Shown here in pieces: positions 25,543 through 33,770 of a stretch of 39,743 nucleotides of DNA (its first letter is position 1; each line of letters begins with the position of its first letter). Source of the stretch: Mycobacterium sp. 852002-50816_SCH5313054-b. GTDB lineage: Bacteria > Actinomycetota > Actinomycetes > Mycobacteriales > Mycobacteriaceae. Both the position numbers and the translations under genes were made by a program. The notes under the pieces were generated by a model. The model worked only from the letters and a program-made list of their open reading frames with translations. It ran no database searches and was not told where the DNA came from. Location: positions 1-39,743 of the forward strand of contig NZ_LZIC01000106.1 of the NCBI RefSeq assembly GCF_001667185.1. The letters run 5' to 3'.

Positions 25543-27131
25543 GCCAACCGGGACCCGAGACCGTTCAGCAGCTCTTGCGGCAGCGCCGAAACGACGACAC
25601 CGCCGCGATCGCACACGGCGAGCGGACCTGGACGTGGCGGCAACACCTGGCCGAGGCCGAGGCCGAGGCCGCCGCGCTGATCCGCCTCGCCGACCCCGCC
25701 CGTCCGCTGCACGTCGGGGCGTTGCTCACCAACTCGCCGCCGATGCTGCGCGCCATGGCGGCCGCCGCGCTGGGCGGCTACGTGTTGTGCGGCATCAATA
25801 CCACCCGCCGCGGCGCCGGCTTGCTCGCCGACATCCGGCGCTCCGACTGCCAGCTCCTGCTCGTCGACGGCGAGCACTTGGCGCTGCTGGACGGGTTGGA
25901 GCTCAACGGAATTCAGGTCATCGACGTCGGGTCACGGCGCTACGCCGAAGCGGTGGCCGGGGCGCCGCCGCTCGTTCCGCACCGCGAGGTCACCGCCGCC
26001 GACACCCTGATGATGATCTTCACCTCCGGTACCAGCGGCGACCCCAAGGCCGTGCGGTTCGCGCACGGGATGGCGATCATGTGCGGGGCCAGCCTGATCT
26101 TCCAGTACGGCGTCACCGCCGAGGACGTCTGCTACCTGGCGATGCCGCTGTTTCACTCCAATGGAATCGCCGCCGGATGGGCGGTCGCCATCGGCAGCGG
26201 CGCCACCATGGTGCCGGCCAAGTTCTCGCCGTCGCGCTTCCTCGACGACGTGCGCCGCCACCAGGTGACCTACCTGAACTACGTCGGCAAGCCCCTCGCG
26301 TTGATCCTCGCCACCCCCGAACGCCCCGACGACGCCGACACCACCCTGCGGGTCGCGTTCGGCAACGAGGCAACCGATCGCGACATCGCCGAATTCGCAA
26401 GGCGTTTCGGATGCCGGGTCATCGACAGCTTCGGCTCCAGCGAGTTCGCGGTGATCGTCGTCCGCGAGGACGGCGCCCCGCCGGGGTCGATCGGCAAGCC
26501 GTACCCCGGGGTCAGCATCTACAACCCGCACACCCTGACCGAGTGCGCGGTCGCGAAATTCGACGAACACGGCGCCCTGACCAACTTCGACGACGCGGTC
26601 GGCGAACTCGTCAACACCCAGGGCGCGGGCCCGTTCACCGGCTATTACAACGATCCGTCGGCGACGGCGCAGCGCATGCGGCACGGCATGTACTGGTCCG
26701 GCGACCTGGCCTACCGCGACGTCGAAGGCTGGATCTATTTGGCCGGTCGCACGGCGGATTGGATGCGAGTCGACGGCGAAAACCTGGCCGCGGCGCCGAT
26801 CGAGCGGATCCTGGAACGGCTGCCGCAAATCAGCCAGGTCGCCGTCTACGCCGTGCCCGACGAGCGCGTCGGCGATCAGGTGATGGCGGCGTTCGTGCTG
26901 CGCGGCGAGACAGACTTCCAGCCCGAGGATTTCGAGAAGTTCCTTGCAGTGCAACCCGATCTGTCGCCGAAGGCGTGGCCGCGCTATGTGCGCATCAATG
27001 ACGATCTGCCGGCGACGGCTACCAACAAAATCCTCAAACGGGAGTTGATCGCCGCCGGCATCGACGCGCAGGGCGGCGTGCTGTGGACGCGCCACCCGCG
27101 CGGCACCACCTATGCCGTCGAGGCGTCCTAA
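25539..27131 (+). CDS. FadD17-like acyl-CoA ligase
   Basis: A 530-residue ATP-dependent acyl-CoA synthetase of the ANL family. Motifs: MMIFTSGTSGDPKAVRF (phosphate loop), FGSSEFAV, GELVNTQG, GDLAYRD, GRTADWMRVDGENLAAAPIE, and the C-terminal Lys in ATNKILKREL. This pattern closely resembles FadD17 of the M. tuberculosis cholesterol side-chain region. ATG 25539 overlaps the monooxygenase stop (ATGA). As the last gene of the operon it would activate a carboxylated side-chain or ring fragment for the FadE/MaoC/thiolase enzymes encoded upstream. Its stop shares bases with the convergent transporter gene's stop. Confidence 0.9.
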   Translation: MSQPGPETVQQLLRQRRNDDTAAIAHGERTWTWRQHLAEAEAEAAALIRLADPARPLHVGALLTNSPPMLRAMAAAALGGYVLCGINTTRRGAGLLADIRRSDCQLLLVDGEHLALLDGLELNGIQVIDVGSRRYAEAVAGAPPLVPHREVTAADTLMMIFTSGTSGDPKAVRFAHGMAIMCGASLIFQYGVTAEDVCYLAMPLFHSNGIAAGWAVAIGSGATMVPAKFSPSRFLDDVRRHQVTYLNYVGKPLALILATPERPDDADTTLRVAFGNEATDRDIAEFARRFGCRVIDSFGSSEFAVIVVREDGAPPGSIGKPYPGVSIYNPHTLTECAVAKFDEHGALTNFDDAVGELVNTQGAGPFTGYYNDPSATAQRMRHGMYWSGDLAYRDVEGWIYLAGRTADWMRVDGENLAAAPIERILERLPQISQVAVYAVPDERVGDQVMAAFVLRGETDFQPEDFEKFLAVQPDLSPKAWPRYVRINDDLPATATNKILKRELIAAGIDAQGGVLWTRHPRGTTYAVEAS

Positions 27132-28000
27132 CCGGCCTCGGCGGGAGTGGGGGCTTCGCCGAATCGGGCCAATACCAGCGTTCCCGACACCGCCACCACG
27201 AATCCGAGGACGACCAACCAGCCGAGACCGTCGCGGGCACTGTCGCCCAGCCACACCACTCCCACGAGCGCGGGGGCGACCGTTTCGCCGACAACCATGG
27301 CCGCCACCGTCGTGGTCACCGATCCGCGATGCAGGGCGGAGGTGAGCAACAGGAATCCCGCGGCACCGCCGCCGGCCGCCGCGTACAGGGCCGGGTTGGT
27401 GTAGAAGGCGGCCTTGGTCGGATCGATCACGTCGATGAGCCGCACGCCGACCTCGACGACACCGAAGCCGCTTCCGGCGCCGAGCCCGAGGGCAAGCGCG
27501 CGCTCGCGGTCGCGCAGCCGGCCCGCGGCGGCGCCGGCCACGAAGATCGCCGCGACCACGCCGATGAGCGCCCAGCCGAGCCCGGCCGGCGCGCGACGGA
27601 AGTGCCCCGGTCCGGCCGCGCAGGCGAGCGCGGCCAGGCTCGCGCAGACGACCCCGACGGCCGTCCACTCGGCGCGTGACAGCCGTGCCGAGAGCACCCA
27701 CGCGGACACGATGCCGGTGACCGCGATGGAGGCGGCGAGCGCCGCGGCGACGACATAGATCGGCACCAAACGCAAGGCCAACACCTGGAGCAGAAACCCG
27801 AGGCCGTCGAGGCCGATGCCGGCGACATAGCGCCACTGCCGGACGGCGCGCATCAGCAGCACGGCGTCGACACCCGATCTGCTCGCGGCTTCCACCGATC
27901 GTGTCGCGACCGCCTGCAACACCGAGGCCGTGCCGTAACAGATCGAGCAACCCAACGCGAGCAGGAACCCGATCAGCACAGAGGAGACAATACGAGACAT
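27128..28000 (-). CDS. EamA/DMT-like integral membrane transporter
   Basis: A 290-residue protein with about nine hydrophobic helices, organised as the DMT/EamA superfamily. Examples are SVLIGFLLALGCSICYG at the N terminus, a central GWALIGVVAAIFVAGA segment, and the C-terminal GWLVVLGFVVAVSGTLVL with a Glu in VVGETVAPALVG. Substrate unknown; family members export metabolites or amino acids. The stop codon overlaps that of the convergent ligase gene. It is preceded by a strong nested hairpin at 28019-28076 that would lie in its transcript leader or end the upstream SHOCT gene's transcript. Confidence 0.82.
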   Translation of the reverse strand: MSRIVSSVLIGFLLALGCSICYGTASVLQAVATRSVEAASRSGVDAVLLMRAVRQWRYVAGIGLDGLGFLLQVLALRLVPIYVVAAALAASIAVTGIVSAWVLSARLSRAEWTAVGVVCASLAALACAAGPGHFRRAPAGLGWALIGVVAAIFVAGAAAGRLRDRERALALGLGAGSGFGVVEVGVRLIDVIDPTKAAFYTNPALYAAAGGGAAGFLLLTSALHRGSVTTTVAAMVVGETVAPALVGVVWLGDSARDGLGWLVVLGFVVAVSGTLVLARFGEAPTPAEAG

Positions 28001-28018
28001 CTACACCCCGGGGCGTGC

Positions 28019-28076
28019 CGAGCGTGGGCCCTAAGTACGAAAACGGCCTTGATTTCGTCCATAACCCCCACGCTCG
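28019..28076. other. Nested stem-loop between SHOCT gene and transporter
   Basis: CGAGCGTGGG (28019-28028) pairs perfectly with CCCACGCTCG (28067-28076), a 10-bp outer stem. Inside, ACGAAA (28038-28043) pairs with TTTCGT (28053-28058). The 7-9 base internal loops between the stems make an ordered two-tier hairpin. It starts 18 bases upstream of the transporter start codon. Options are a terminator for the upstream gene, an attenuator or leader RNA for the transporter, or an operator. Confidence 0.5.
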
Positions 28077-28089
28077 ACGCTCGGGACCG

Positions 28090-28437
28090 TCACAGCTCGG
28101 TCATGATGTGCAGCCGCCGCGCGGTGTACTCGGCGTCGGAGATGGCGCCGGCGGCGCGCAGCGCCTCGAGTTCCCTGAAGCGCTCGGAAACCGGCACCGG
28201 CGGGTCCGGATACGAAAGCGCTATCGGATGCGCGGGACGCCCCGTGTCCCTGGCACCCCATCCCGCGCCGAGGTTGATGAGCCGCAGCGCGAACAGCACG
28301 CCGGCCGCGGTGATCGGCAGCCCGAAATACAGCATCCACCCCGACGACAGGCCGGTGCGACTCAACGCGACATAGCGCCACAGCAGCAACAAGGCGACCA
28401 GCGCCCCGGACAGCAGGATTGCGGCCTTGGTCTTCAT
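28090..28437 (-). CDS. SHOCT-domain membrane protein
   Basis: A 115-residue protein with two N-terminal membrane segments (AILLSGALVALLLLWRYVAL and MLYFGLPITAAGVLFALRLI) and a C-terminal SHOCT-type short helical domain, SERFRELEALRAAGAISDAE followed by YTARRL. The ATG at 28437 has AGGAGG 10 bases upstream; the frame is open much further upstream but that part is shadow coding. SHOCT domains occur at the C terminus of many small bacterial membrane proteins, function unclear. It follows the membrane protein at 28497 by 59 bases and may share its transcript. Confidence 0.82.
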   Translation of the reverse strand: MKTKAAILLSGALVALLLLWRYVALSRTGLSSGWMLYFGLPITAAGVLFALRLINLGAGWGARDTGRPAHPIALSYPDPPVPVSERFRELEALRAAGAISDAEYTARRLHIMTEL

Positions 28438-28496
28438 TCGCGGGTTCCTCCTTGCGATCGCAGAGTGCGTCTCGCAAGTGGACGACGCGGATGCCG

Positions 28497-28994
28497 CTAC
28501 CGATCCCAATTGCGGTAGAGGTAGTGCAGTACCAGCGCGGTGACCACCCCGTATCCCAGGTGCGGGATCAGATCGCTGATCCACCCGACGACACCCCAGG
28601 TGCGCGGGTCGGTCACCCCGAGCACGGTCATCGGCCCGTTGGTCCCGATCAGGGCGATCGCCGTCGCGACCAGCGTGGCCACCAGCAGGCCCGGGCGCCA
28701 CCCCAGCGCATACGCCAGCCCGAGAATCACGCCCATCCCGATCCCCGCCGCATACCCGGTCAGCGCGCCGAGGCCGAGGAGCCGGTTGGCCAACACGTCG
28801 CCGGTCCCGGGCACCGTCAGGCCAAACAGCCTCGACATCGCTTCGACGGTTCGTTCGGGCGTCGTGCTCGTCGGCCGGCCCCGCACCGCGATGTCCAGGT
28901 AGGTGATCACGTCGAGCGCGGTGGTGCCGGCCGCCCCGGCGGCGGCGCCGCTGAGCAGTCCCGGCCAAAGCCCGGCAATGCGCGTGGTCCGCAT
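28497..28994 (-). CDS. Four-helix integral membrane protein, function unknown
   Basis: A 165-residue protein. The ATG at 28994 follows AGGAGG by about 10 bases, and longer frames upstream are not supported. Hydrophobic segments: GLWPGLLSGAAAGAAGTTAL, YAAGIGMGVILGLAYALGW, LLVATLVATAIALIGTNGP and a C-terminal LGYGVVTALVLHYLY. The N-terminal loop RGRPTSTTPERTVEAMSRLF is hydrophilic. I do not recognise the family. It precedes the SHOCT gene in the same direction and diverges from the secreted protein gene at 29093. Confidence 0.78.
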   Translation of the reverse strand: MRTTRIAGLWPGLLSGAAAGAAGTTALDVITYLDIAVRGRPTSTTPERTVEAMSRLFGLTVPGTGDVLANRLLGLGALTGYAAGIGMGVILGLAYALGWRPGLLVATLVATAIALIGTNGPMTVLGVTDPRTWGVVGWISDLIPHLGYGVVTALVLHYLYRNWDR

Positions 28995-29092
28995 TCGCGA
29001 CCGCCTCCTGTGCTGGGAGCTTGCGTCGCATTTGACTAAAGCATCCTGTGTCGCTGTGCGCATCCCGCGATCGCAAATTAAAGTAGGCAACC

Positions 29093-29410
29093 ATGCCGAA
29101 CCGCAAAGCCAGGGCCGCCGCGGTCTGCGGCGGCGCCGTCCTGGTTTTCGCCTTCGGATTCGGCACCGTCGGCGCGCAGGCCGGTGCCGGCGAGCCGCTG
29201 AACCGCGCAACCAGCTCGTCGTCCGGCGTGGCTCCCACCGGCGGCGGCGACGGCGCCGGCGCCATCCGCGTGCAGCCCGTCGGCGGGGGCGCCTGCATCA
29301 TCGGCCTCAACTGTGGCTGCATTCCGCACCGCACCTGTCCGACGCCGCACGCTCGTCCGGGCACCGGCGGCGCCAACCAGCACAACGCCCCGGCCCCGCA
29401 GAATCCTTAG
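29093..29410 (+). CDS. Small secreted protein with a Cys cluster
   Basis: A 105-residue protein with a Sec-type signal: RKARAAA followed by a hydrophobic core (VCGGAVLVFAFGFG) and a likely cleavage site around GAQAGA. The mature part is low-complexity, rich in Gly, Pro and Ser, with a cluster of four Cys in GGACIIGLNCGCIPHRTCP. This could make two disulphides or bind a metal. The start has only a weak AGTAGG ribosome site. It lies 50 bases before the acyl-CoA ligase. No function is known to me. Confidence 0.75.
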   Translation: MPNRKARAAAVCGGAVLVFAFGFGTVGAQAGAGEPLNRATSSSSGVAPTGGGDGAGAIRVQPVGGGACIIGLNCGCIPHRTCPTPHARPGTGGANQHNAPAPQNP

Positions 29411-29459
29411 CGGCCGGACTTCCTGCCTGAACGGCGAGCGGTTTCCCTATCATTTGGGG

Positions 29460-31082
29460 ATGAGCGCCCGTGGGCTGGATGCCGTTGGCTCGCCGGCGTT
29501 CGCCGACGAGGATGCGGCCGTGTTTCGCGCCGCCGGCTGGTGGTCCGATTCGACGCTGTCGGACGCGGTGCGTCGCAACGCCGAATCCGCACCAGACCGT
29601 CCCGCCTATGTCGACGATCTCGGCACGCCGCTGAGTTGGCGTGAATTCGACGATGCGGCAAGCAAACTGGCTGAGGAACTGGCCGGCATCGGTGTGCGGC
29701 GCGGCGATCGGATCGCGGTCTGGCACGGCGACTCCACCGCCATCCATGTGCTTTTCGTCGCGATCGAACGGTGCGGCGCCGTCGTGGTCGGCATCGGCGC
29801 ACGCGCCGGGACCCGCGAGGTGGCGGCGATACTGCGGAATTCGCAACCAAAGATCCTGATCAGCGACCCGGAGCGCGGCCCGACCGCGGCGCAGGCGGCC
29901 GGCGAAGCCGCGGTGTCGACCCTGGTTGTAAACGGGGATCCCGGTGCGCTGCGGCTCAACGTGCGCGCGCGGCCCAGGGCGTTGGAGGCCGACGCTCGGC
30001 TGGGCCCCGACGACGTCTTTCTCATCAACTCCACCTCTGGGACGACGGGCCTGCCCAAATGCGTCGTGCACACACAAAACCGTTGGCACTACTTCCACCA
30101 GAAGGCCGTCGCCAACGGATTGCTGACGCCGGATGACGTCTTCTTGCCGGTCATACCCACGCCGTTCGGCTTTGGCCTCTGGACCAGCCACACCACCCCG
30201 ATCTATCTCGGCGCCAGCGCGGTGATCATGCGGCGGTTCACCGCGCGCGAGGCGTGTGAGGCGATCGCGCGGCACGCGGTGACCGTGTTGTGTTGTGTCA
30301 GCACGCAATTGACGATGCTGATGGCGGACCCGGCTTCCCGCGAGCATGACCTGAGTTCGTTGCGCATCGTTTTCGCCGGCGGCGAGGCGTTGCCGTATCG
30401 GCCGGCCGCCGAGTTCGAGGAACTCACCGGCGCGAAGATCCTGCAGTTCTACGGTTCCAACGAGACGGGGTTGCTCAGCGCCACCACGGTCGATGACTCA
30501 CGCGAACGCCGACTCCGCACGGGCGGCCGGATCGTTCCGGAAATGGCGGTCCGGCTCTTCGACGGGGACCGGGACGTCACCGCGACGGGGCGCGGCCAGC
30601 CCGCTTGCCGGGGCCCGGCGACCAGCCTGGGGTACCTCGGCGGCGCCGACCACGACAAACTGTTCACCGCCGACGGGTGGATGCGCATGGGCGACCTCTG
30701 CGAGATCGACGCCGAGGGCTACCTGACCGTGACCGGCCGGACCTCCGACTTCATCCTGCGCGGGGGCAAGAACATCAGCGCGACCCAGGTCGAGGACACC
30801 GTCATGACCCACCCCGCGATCGCCTTGGCGGCGGCGGTCGCGATGCCCGATCCGGTGTTCGGTGAAAAGGTCTGTATCTATACCGAAGTCGTCGACTCCC
30901 AGACCATCGACCTGCCTGGCCTGGTCGACCATTTGTTGGCGCTGGGAGTCTCCAAGGAGCTGCTGCCCGAACGACTCATCGTGGTCGATGAACTTCCCCG
31001 ATCTTCCGGGGGCAAGGTTGCCAAAGGCCAGCTCCGCGAGGATATTCGAACGAGGATGGAGGCCGATCATGAACGCTCCTGA
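29460..31082 (+). CDS. AMP-dependent acyl/aryl-CoA ligase
   Basis: A 540-residue ANL-superfamily ligase. The phosphate loop is INSTSGTTGLPKCVVHT, followed by FAGGEALPYR, QFYGSNETGLLS, GWMRMGDLCEIDAEGYL, GRTSDFILRGGKNISATQVE and the C-terminal Lys in RSSGGKVAKGQL. Composition is typical of cyclohexane- or aryl-carboxylate CoA ligases rather than very long chain FadDs, but substrate is not shown. The ATG at 29460 is preferred over the far-upstream start. It overlaps the aldolase gene by 14 bases, so ligase and aldolase are co-translated, with the amidohydrolase downstream. Confidence 0.88.
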   Translation: MSARGLDAVGSPAFADEDAAVFRAAGWWSDSTLSDAVRRNAESAPDRPAYVDDLGTPLSWREFDDAASKLAEELAGIGVRRGDRIAVWHGDSTAIHVLFVAIERCGAVVVGIGARAGTREVAAILRNSQPKILISDPERGPTAAQAAGEAAVSTLVVNGDPGALRLNVRARPRALEADARLGPDDVFLINSTSGTTGLPKCVVHTQNRWHYFHQKAVANGLLTPDDVFLPVIPTPFGFGLWTSHTTPIYLGASAVIMRRFTAREACEAIARHAVTVLCCVSTQLTMLMADPASREHDLSSLRIVFAGGEALPYRPAAEFEELTGAKILQFYGSNETGLLSATTVDDSRERRLRTGGRIVPEMAVRLFDGDRDVTATGRGQPACRGPATSLGYLGGADHDKLFTADGWMRMGDLCEIDAEGYLTVTGRTSDFILRGGKNISATQVEDTVMTHPAIALAAAVAMPDPVFGEKVCIYTEVVDSQTIDLPGLVDHLLALGVSKELLPERLIVVDELPRSSGGKVAKGQLREDIRTRMEADHERS

Positions 31083-31842
31083 CGCACGGCGGGGTGGCCT
31101 CGAAGTCTGGGCGCCATCGGTGGTGCCTCCGATCGGCGTCGAGCTGTCCCATGAACAGGCGCTCGCCATCGCGTTCCGCCACCTGGCCGCCATCGGATTC
31201 GCGGAGAACATGGCCGGGCACATCACCTGGCAGCTCGACGGCCAAACGGACATGTTCGTCAATCCGTGGGGGCTGTGGTGGCAGGAGCTCACCGCCTCGG
31301 ACATCTGCGTCGTGGACAGTGACGCGCGGGTAGTGCGCGGTCGCTGGGATGTCACCCCGGCCATCCACATTCACACGGAACTGCACCGGGTCCGAGACGA
31401 CGCCCGGGTGGTCATCCACAACCACCCCTACTACGTGTGCGTCCTCGCCGCGCTGGGCCGGCTCCCCGAACTGGTCCACCAGACCGGCTCGCTGTACCTC
31501 GACGACCTGTGCCTCGTCGACACATACGACGGGGAGATCGACAGCCCCGCCCGCGCCGCGGACCTCGCCGCGCGCATCGGCGGCGCCAACCTCACGATTT
31601 TGGCCAACCACGGCGTGATCGCGACCGGCCGCAACCTCCCGGAAGCCGTGTACCGGGCGGCATCGATCGAGCGGGTATGCAAGCTGGCTCACGACGTCAT
31701 GCTCACCGGCAAGGACCCGGTGCAGATGAATTGGTCCGACATGGCGGGCATGCAGCGGTCGCTGATCGAACGCGCCGCCGACGTGTACTGGGCGGGGGCG
31801 GCACGGATGACCATCAAGGCCGACCGCGATGTGCTCACATGA
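31069..31842 (+). CDS. Class II aldolase/adducin family protein
   Basis: A 257-residue class II aldolase/adducin-like protein. Zinc ligands are likely the two His of IHNHPYY and the later His of ANHGVIATG; IHIHTELH is another conserved segment. GGAGG lies 7 bases before the ATG at 31069. Family enzymes cleave or form C-C bonds next to a hydroxyl via a zinc enolate, while some act as decarboxylases. Its position after a CoA ligase and before an ACMSD-type amidohydrolase suggests work on a small hydroxylated acid or ring-fission product (inference). Confidence 0.88.
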   Translation: MNAPDARRGGLEVWAPSVVPPIGVELSHEQALAIAFRHLAAIGFAENMAGHITWQLDGQTDMFVNPWGLWWQELTASDICVVDSDARVVRGRWDVTPAIHIHTELHRVRDDARVVIHNHPYYVCVLAALGRLPELVHQTGSLYLDDLCLVDTYDGEIDSPARAADLAARIGGANLTILANHGVIATGRNLPEAVYRAASIERVCKLAHDVMLTGKDPVQMNWSDMAGMQRSLIERAADVYWAGAARMTIKADRDVLT

Positions 31843-31849
31843 AAGTCGG

Positions 31850-31945
31850 GTGTGCAGCCACGGCATCGAGTGTGCGCCCAGGGTGCAATTCGGCCGCGAT
31901 TCCCGCCGTGGACGCACAGTCAAAGCCGCCACCGCACACTCAAGC
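31850..31945. repeat. Dispersed palindromic element, copy 2 (20-44-20 boxes)
   Basis: GTGTGC boxes start at 31850 and 31870, GCACAG at 31914 and GCACAC at 31934: exactly the 20-44-20 spacing of the copy at 16109. The interiors also align (GCYCAGGGYG after the second box, TCAAAGC after the third). It begins 8 bases after the aldolase stop and ends 25 bases before the amidohydrolase start. It lies inside the ligase-aldolase-amidohydrolase gene set, so if it terminates transcription it would uncouple the last gene. Confidence 0.75.
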
Positions 31946-31970
31946 GCCCGCCCCGCAAGGAGATTGACGA

Positions 31971-33239
31971 GTGAAATCGATCGATGAGCTCGCCGGTGAC
32001 CTGAACTTCACCAGGGCCAAGACGGGCGAACAGCGCTCGGTCACGTTCCTGCCGGCCCCGCCGCGGGCGCCCCGCCGCCACACGGTGATCTCGGTCGACG
32101 ACCATATCGTCGAACCGCCGGACACCTTCACCGGACGGTTGCCGCGCAAGTTCGCCGACCGCGCACCCAAGGTCGTCGAGACCGGCGAGGGGGGACAAAC
32201 GTGGGTTTACGATGGCCGGGAACTGCCCAACGTCGGATTCAACGCCGTGGTCGGGCGGCCTGTCGCGGAGTACGGGTTCGAGCCGGTTCGCTTCGACGAG
32301 ATGCGCAGGGGCGCATGGGATATTCACGAGCGCGTCAAGGACATGGATCTGAACGGCATCTACGCGTCGCTGAACTTTCCGTCCTTTCTGCCGGGTTTCG
32401 CCGGCCAGCGGCTGCAGCAGGTGACCACGGACCGGGATTTGGCGTTGGCCTCCGTGCGCGCGTGGAACGACTGGCACCTCGAGGTTTGGGCGGGGTCATA
32501 CCCCGAACGCATCATCCCCTGCCAGTTGCCTTGGCTGCTGGACCCCGGGCTCGGCGCGAAGATGATCTATGAGAACGCCGAACGCGGCTTTCACGCCGTC
32601 ACTTTCAGCGAGAACCCGGCGATGCTGGGACTGCCGAGCATTCACTCCCGCCACTGGGACCCGATGATGGCGGCGTGTGCCGAGACGGGCACCGTCGTGA
32701 ACCTGCACATCGGCTCCTCGGGGTCGTCGCCGTCCACCACCGACGATGCGCCACCGGACGTGCAGGGTGTGCTGTTCTTCGCCTACGCCATCTCGGCCGC
32801 GGTCGACTGGTTGTACTCCGGGCTGCCCAGCAGGTTCCCGGAGCTGAAAATCTGCCTGTCGGAAGGCGGGATCGGTTGGGTGGCGGGGCTGCTCGACCGC
32901 CTCGACCACATGCTCAGCTATCACGCGATGTACGGCACCTGGCAGGCGCTCGGCGAAAGCCTGACTCCGGCGGAGGTATTCACCCGGAACTTCTGGTTCT
33001 GCGCGGTGGAGGACAAGTCGTCGTTCGTGCAACGTGACCGGATTGGCGTGGACAACATCATGTTGGAAGCCGATTACCCGCATTGCGACTCCACCTGGCC
33101 GCACACCCAGCAGACCATTCACGAACAAATCGGCGATTTGCCGTCGGACATCATCCGGAAGTTCAGCTGGGAGAACGCATCTCGCCTGTATCGGCACCCC
33201 GTGCCGGTCGAGGTCCAACGGGATCCCGACGCGTTCTGA
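31971..33239 (+). CDS. Amidohydrolase/ACMSD-like metal-dependent hydrolase
   Basis: A 422-residue TIM-barrel hydrolase of the amidohydrolase-2 type, which includes ACMSD decarboxylases and salicylate-type decarboxylases. Visible are the N-terminal metal region SVDDHIVEPPDTF, LHIGSSGSSP, LSEGGIGW and the C-terminal EADYPHCDSTWPHTQ, where an Asp and His are likely ligands. AAGGAG precedes the GTG by about 9 bases. The family removes CO2 from or hydrolyses a small substrate in aromatic or steroid ring degradation; the substrate here is unknown. It follows the aldolase across the palindromic element. Confidence 0.86.
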   Translation: MKSIDELAGDLNFTRAKTGEQRSVTFLPAPPRAPRRHTVISVDDHIVEPPDTFTGRLPRKFADRAPKVVETGEGGQTWVYDGRELPNVGFNAVVGRPVAEYGFEPVRFDEMRRGAWDIHERVKDMDLNGIYASLNFPSFLPGFAGQRLQQVTTDRDLALASVRAWNDWHLEVWAGSYPERIIPCQLPWLLDPGLGAKMIYENAERGFHAVTFSENPAMLGLPSIHSRHWDPMMAACAETGTVVNLHIGSSGSSPSTTDDAPPDVQGVLFFAYAISAAVDWLYSGLPSRFPELKICLSEGGIGWVAGLLDRLDHMLSYHAMYGTWQALGESLTPAEVFTRNFWFCAVEDKSSFVQRDRIGVDNIMLEADYPHCDSTWPHTQQTIHEQIGDLPSDIIRKFSWENASRLYRHPVPVEVQRDPDAF

Positions 33240-33510
33240 CGCGGTCGTCGCGCCCCGCCGGCCGGGGGTACGGGCACTCGCTGTCATCCAGCACCGACTC
33301 GAGCCGTACCGAATAGCGTTGTGAGGCTGAGGAAACGGTGGGCGGGGACGGAGCGTCCCGCAAGCAGGGCGGCGTGCCCACCCAGTCCATGAACTGCCAT
33401 ATGGCGGCCGCGAACACGATGAGCAGTAGCGCCGTCGCGATCGCATGGGCCAGCAGGTAGTAGCGGTAGCTGGATGGAGATTGCGGTGAACCATCGCCGG
33501 CGGCAACCAT
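33163..33510 (-). CDS. Possible small membrane protein, antisense overlap
   Basis: A candidate 115-residue product with a convincing single membrane helix, YYLLAHAIATALLLIVFAAA, near the N terminus and then a proline-rich tail. It overlaps the 3' end of the amidohydrolase on the opposite strand by 77 bases, and no ribosome site precedes the ATG at 33510. The tail may be shadow coding. The membrane segment makes it worth recording, but the call is weak. Confidence 0.35.
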   Translation of the reverse strand: MVAAGDGSPQSPSSYRYYLLAHAIATALLLIVFAAAIWQFMDWVGTPPCLRDAPSPPTVSSASQRYSVRLESVLDDSECPYPRPAGRDDRVRTRRDPVGPRPARGADTGEMRSPS

Positions 33511-33770
33511 TTTGAATGTTGCTGTACCCCTCAAGACAGGCCTCCCTTGTTGACCTAACGGTGTTAACCACCGCAACTCCTGCTCGGTAGTCCTTCGGAG
33601 CAGCGGCGCGATCGGATGGAAACACCCGCCTGAGCACAATGCGCAAAAGCTCAAAATCGCTTGTTGCGTGGCTATTGCGCACAAGCGAGTCAGCGCCGGC
33701 GCCGAGCCGTAGCTTCGAGTGCAACAAGGTGTCGGGAGCCGCTCGACATCGCACCGAGCAGGAGTCCGCC
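33240..33770. other. Intergenic region with promoter of the alpha/beta hydrolase
   Basis: Apart from the weak antisense frame, this 531-base stretch has no convincing gene. It contains CGGTG-TTAAC-CACCG (33559-33573), a 5-bp stem around TTAAC, inside an AT-richer segment beginning GTTGACCTAACGG. AGGAG lies before the GTG at 33771. Nothing else is recognised. Confidence 0.4.
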
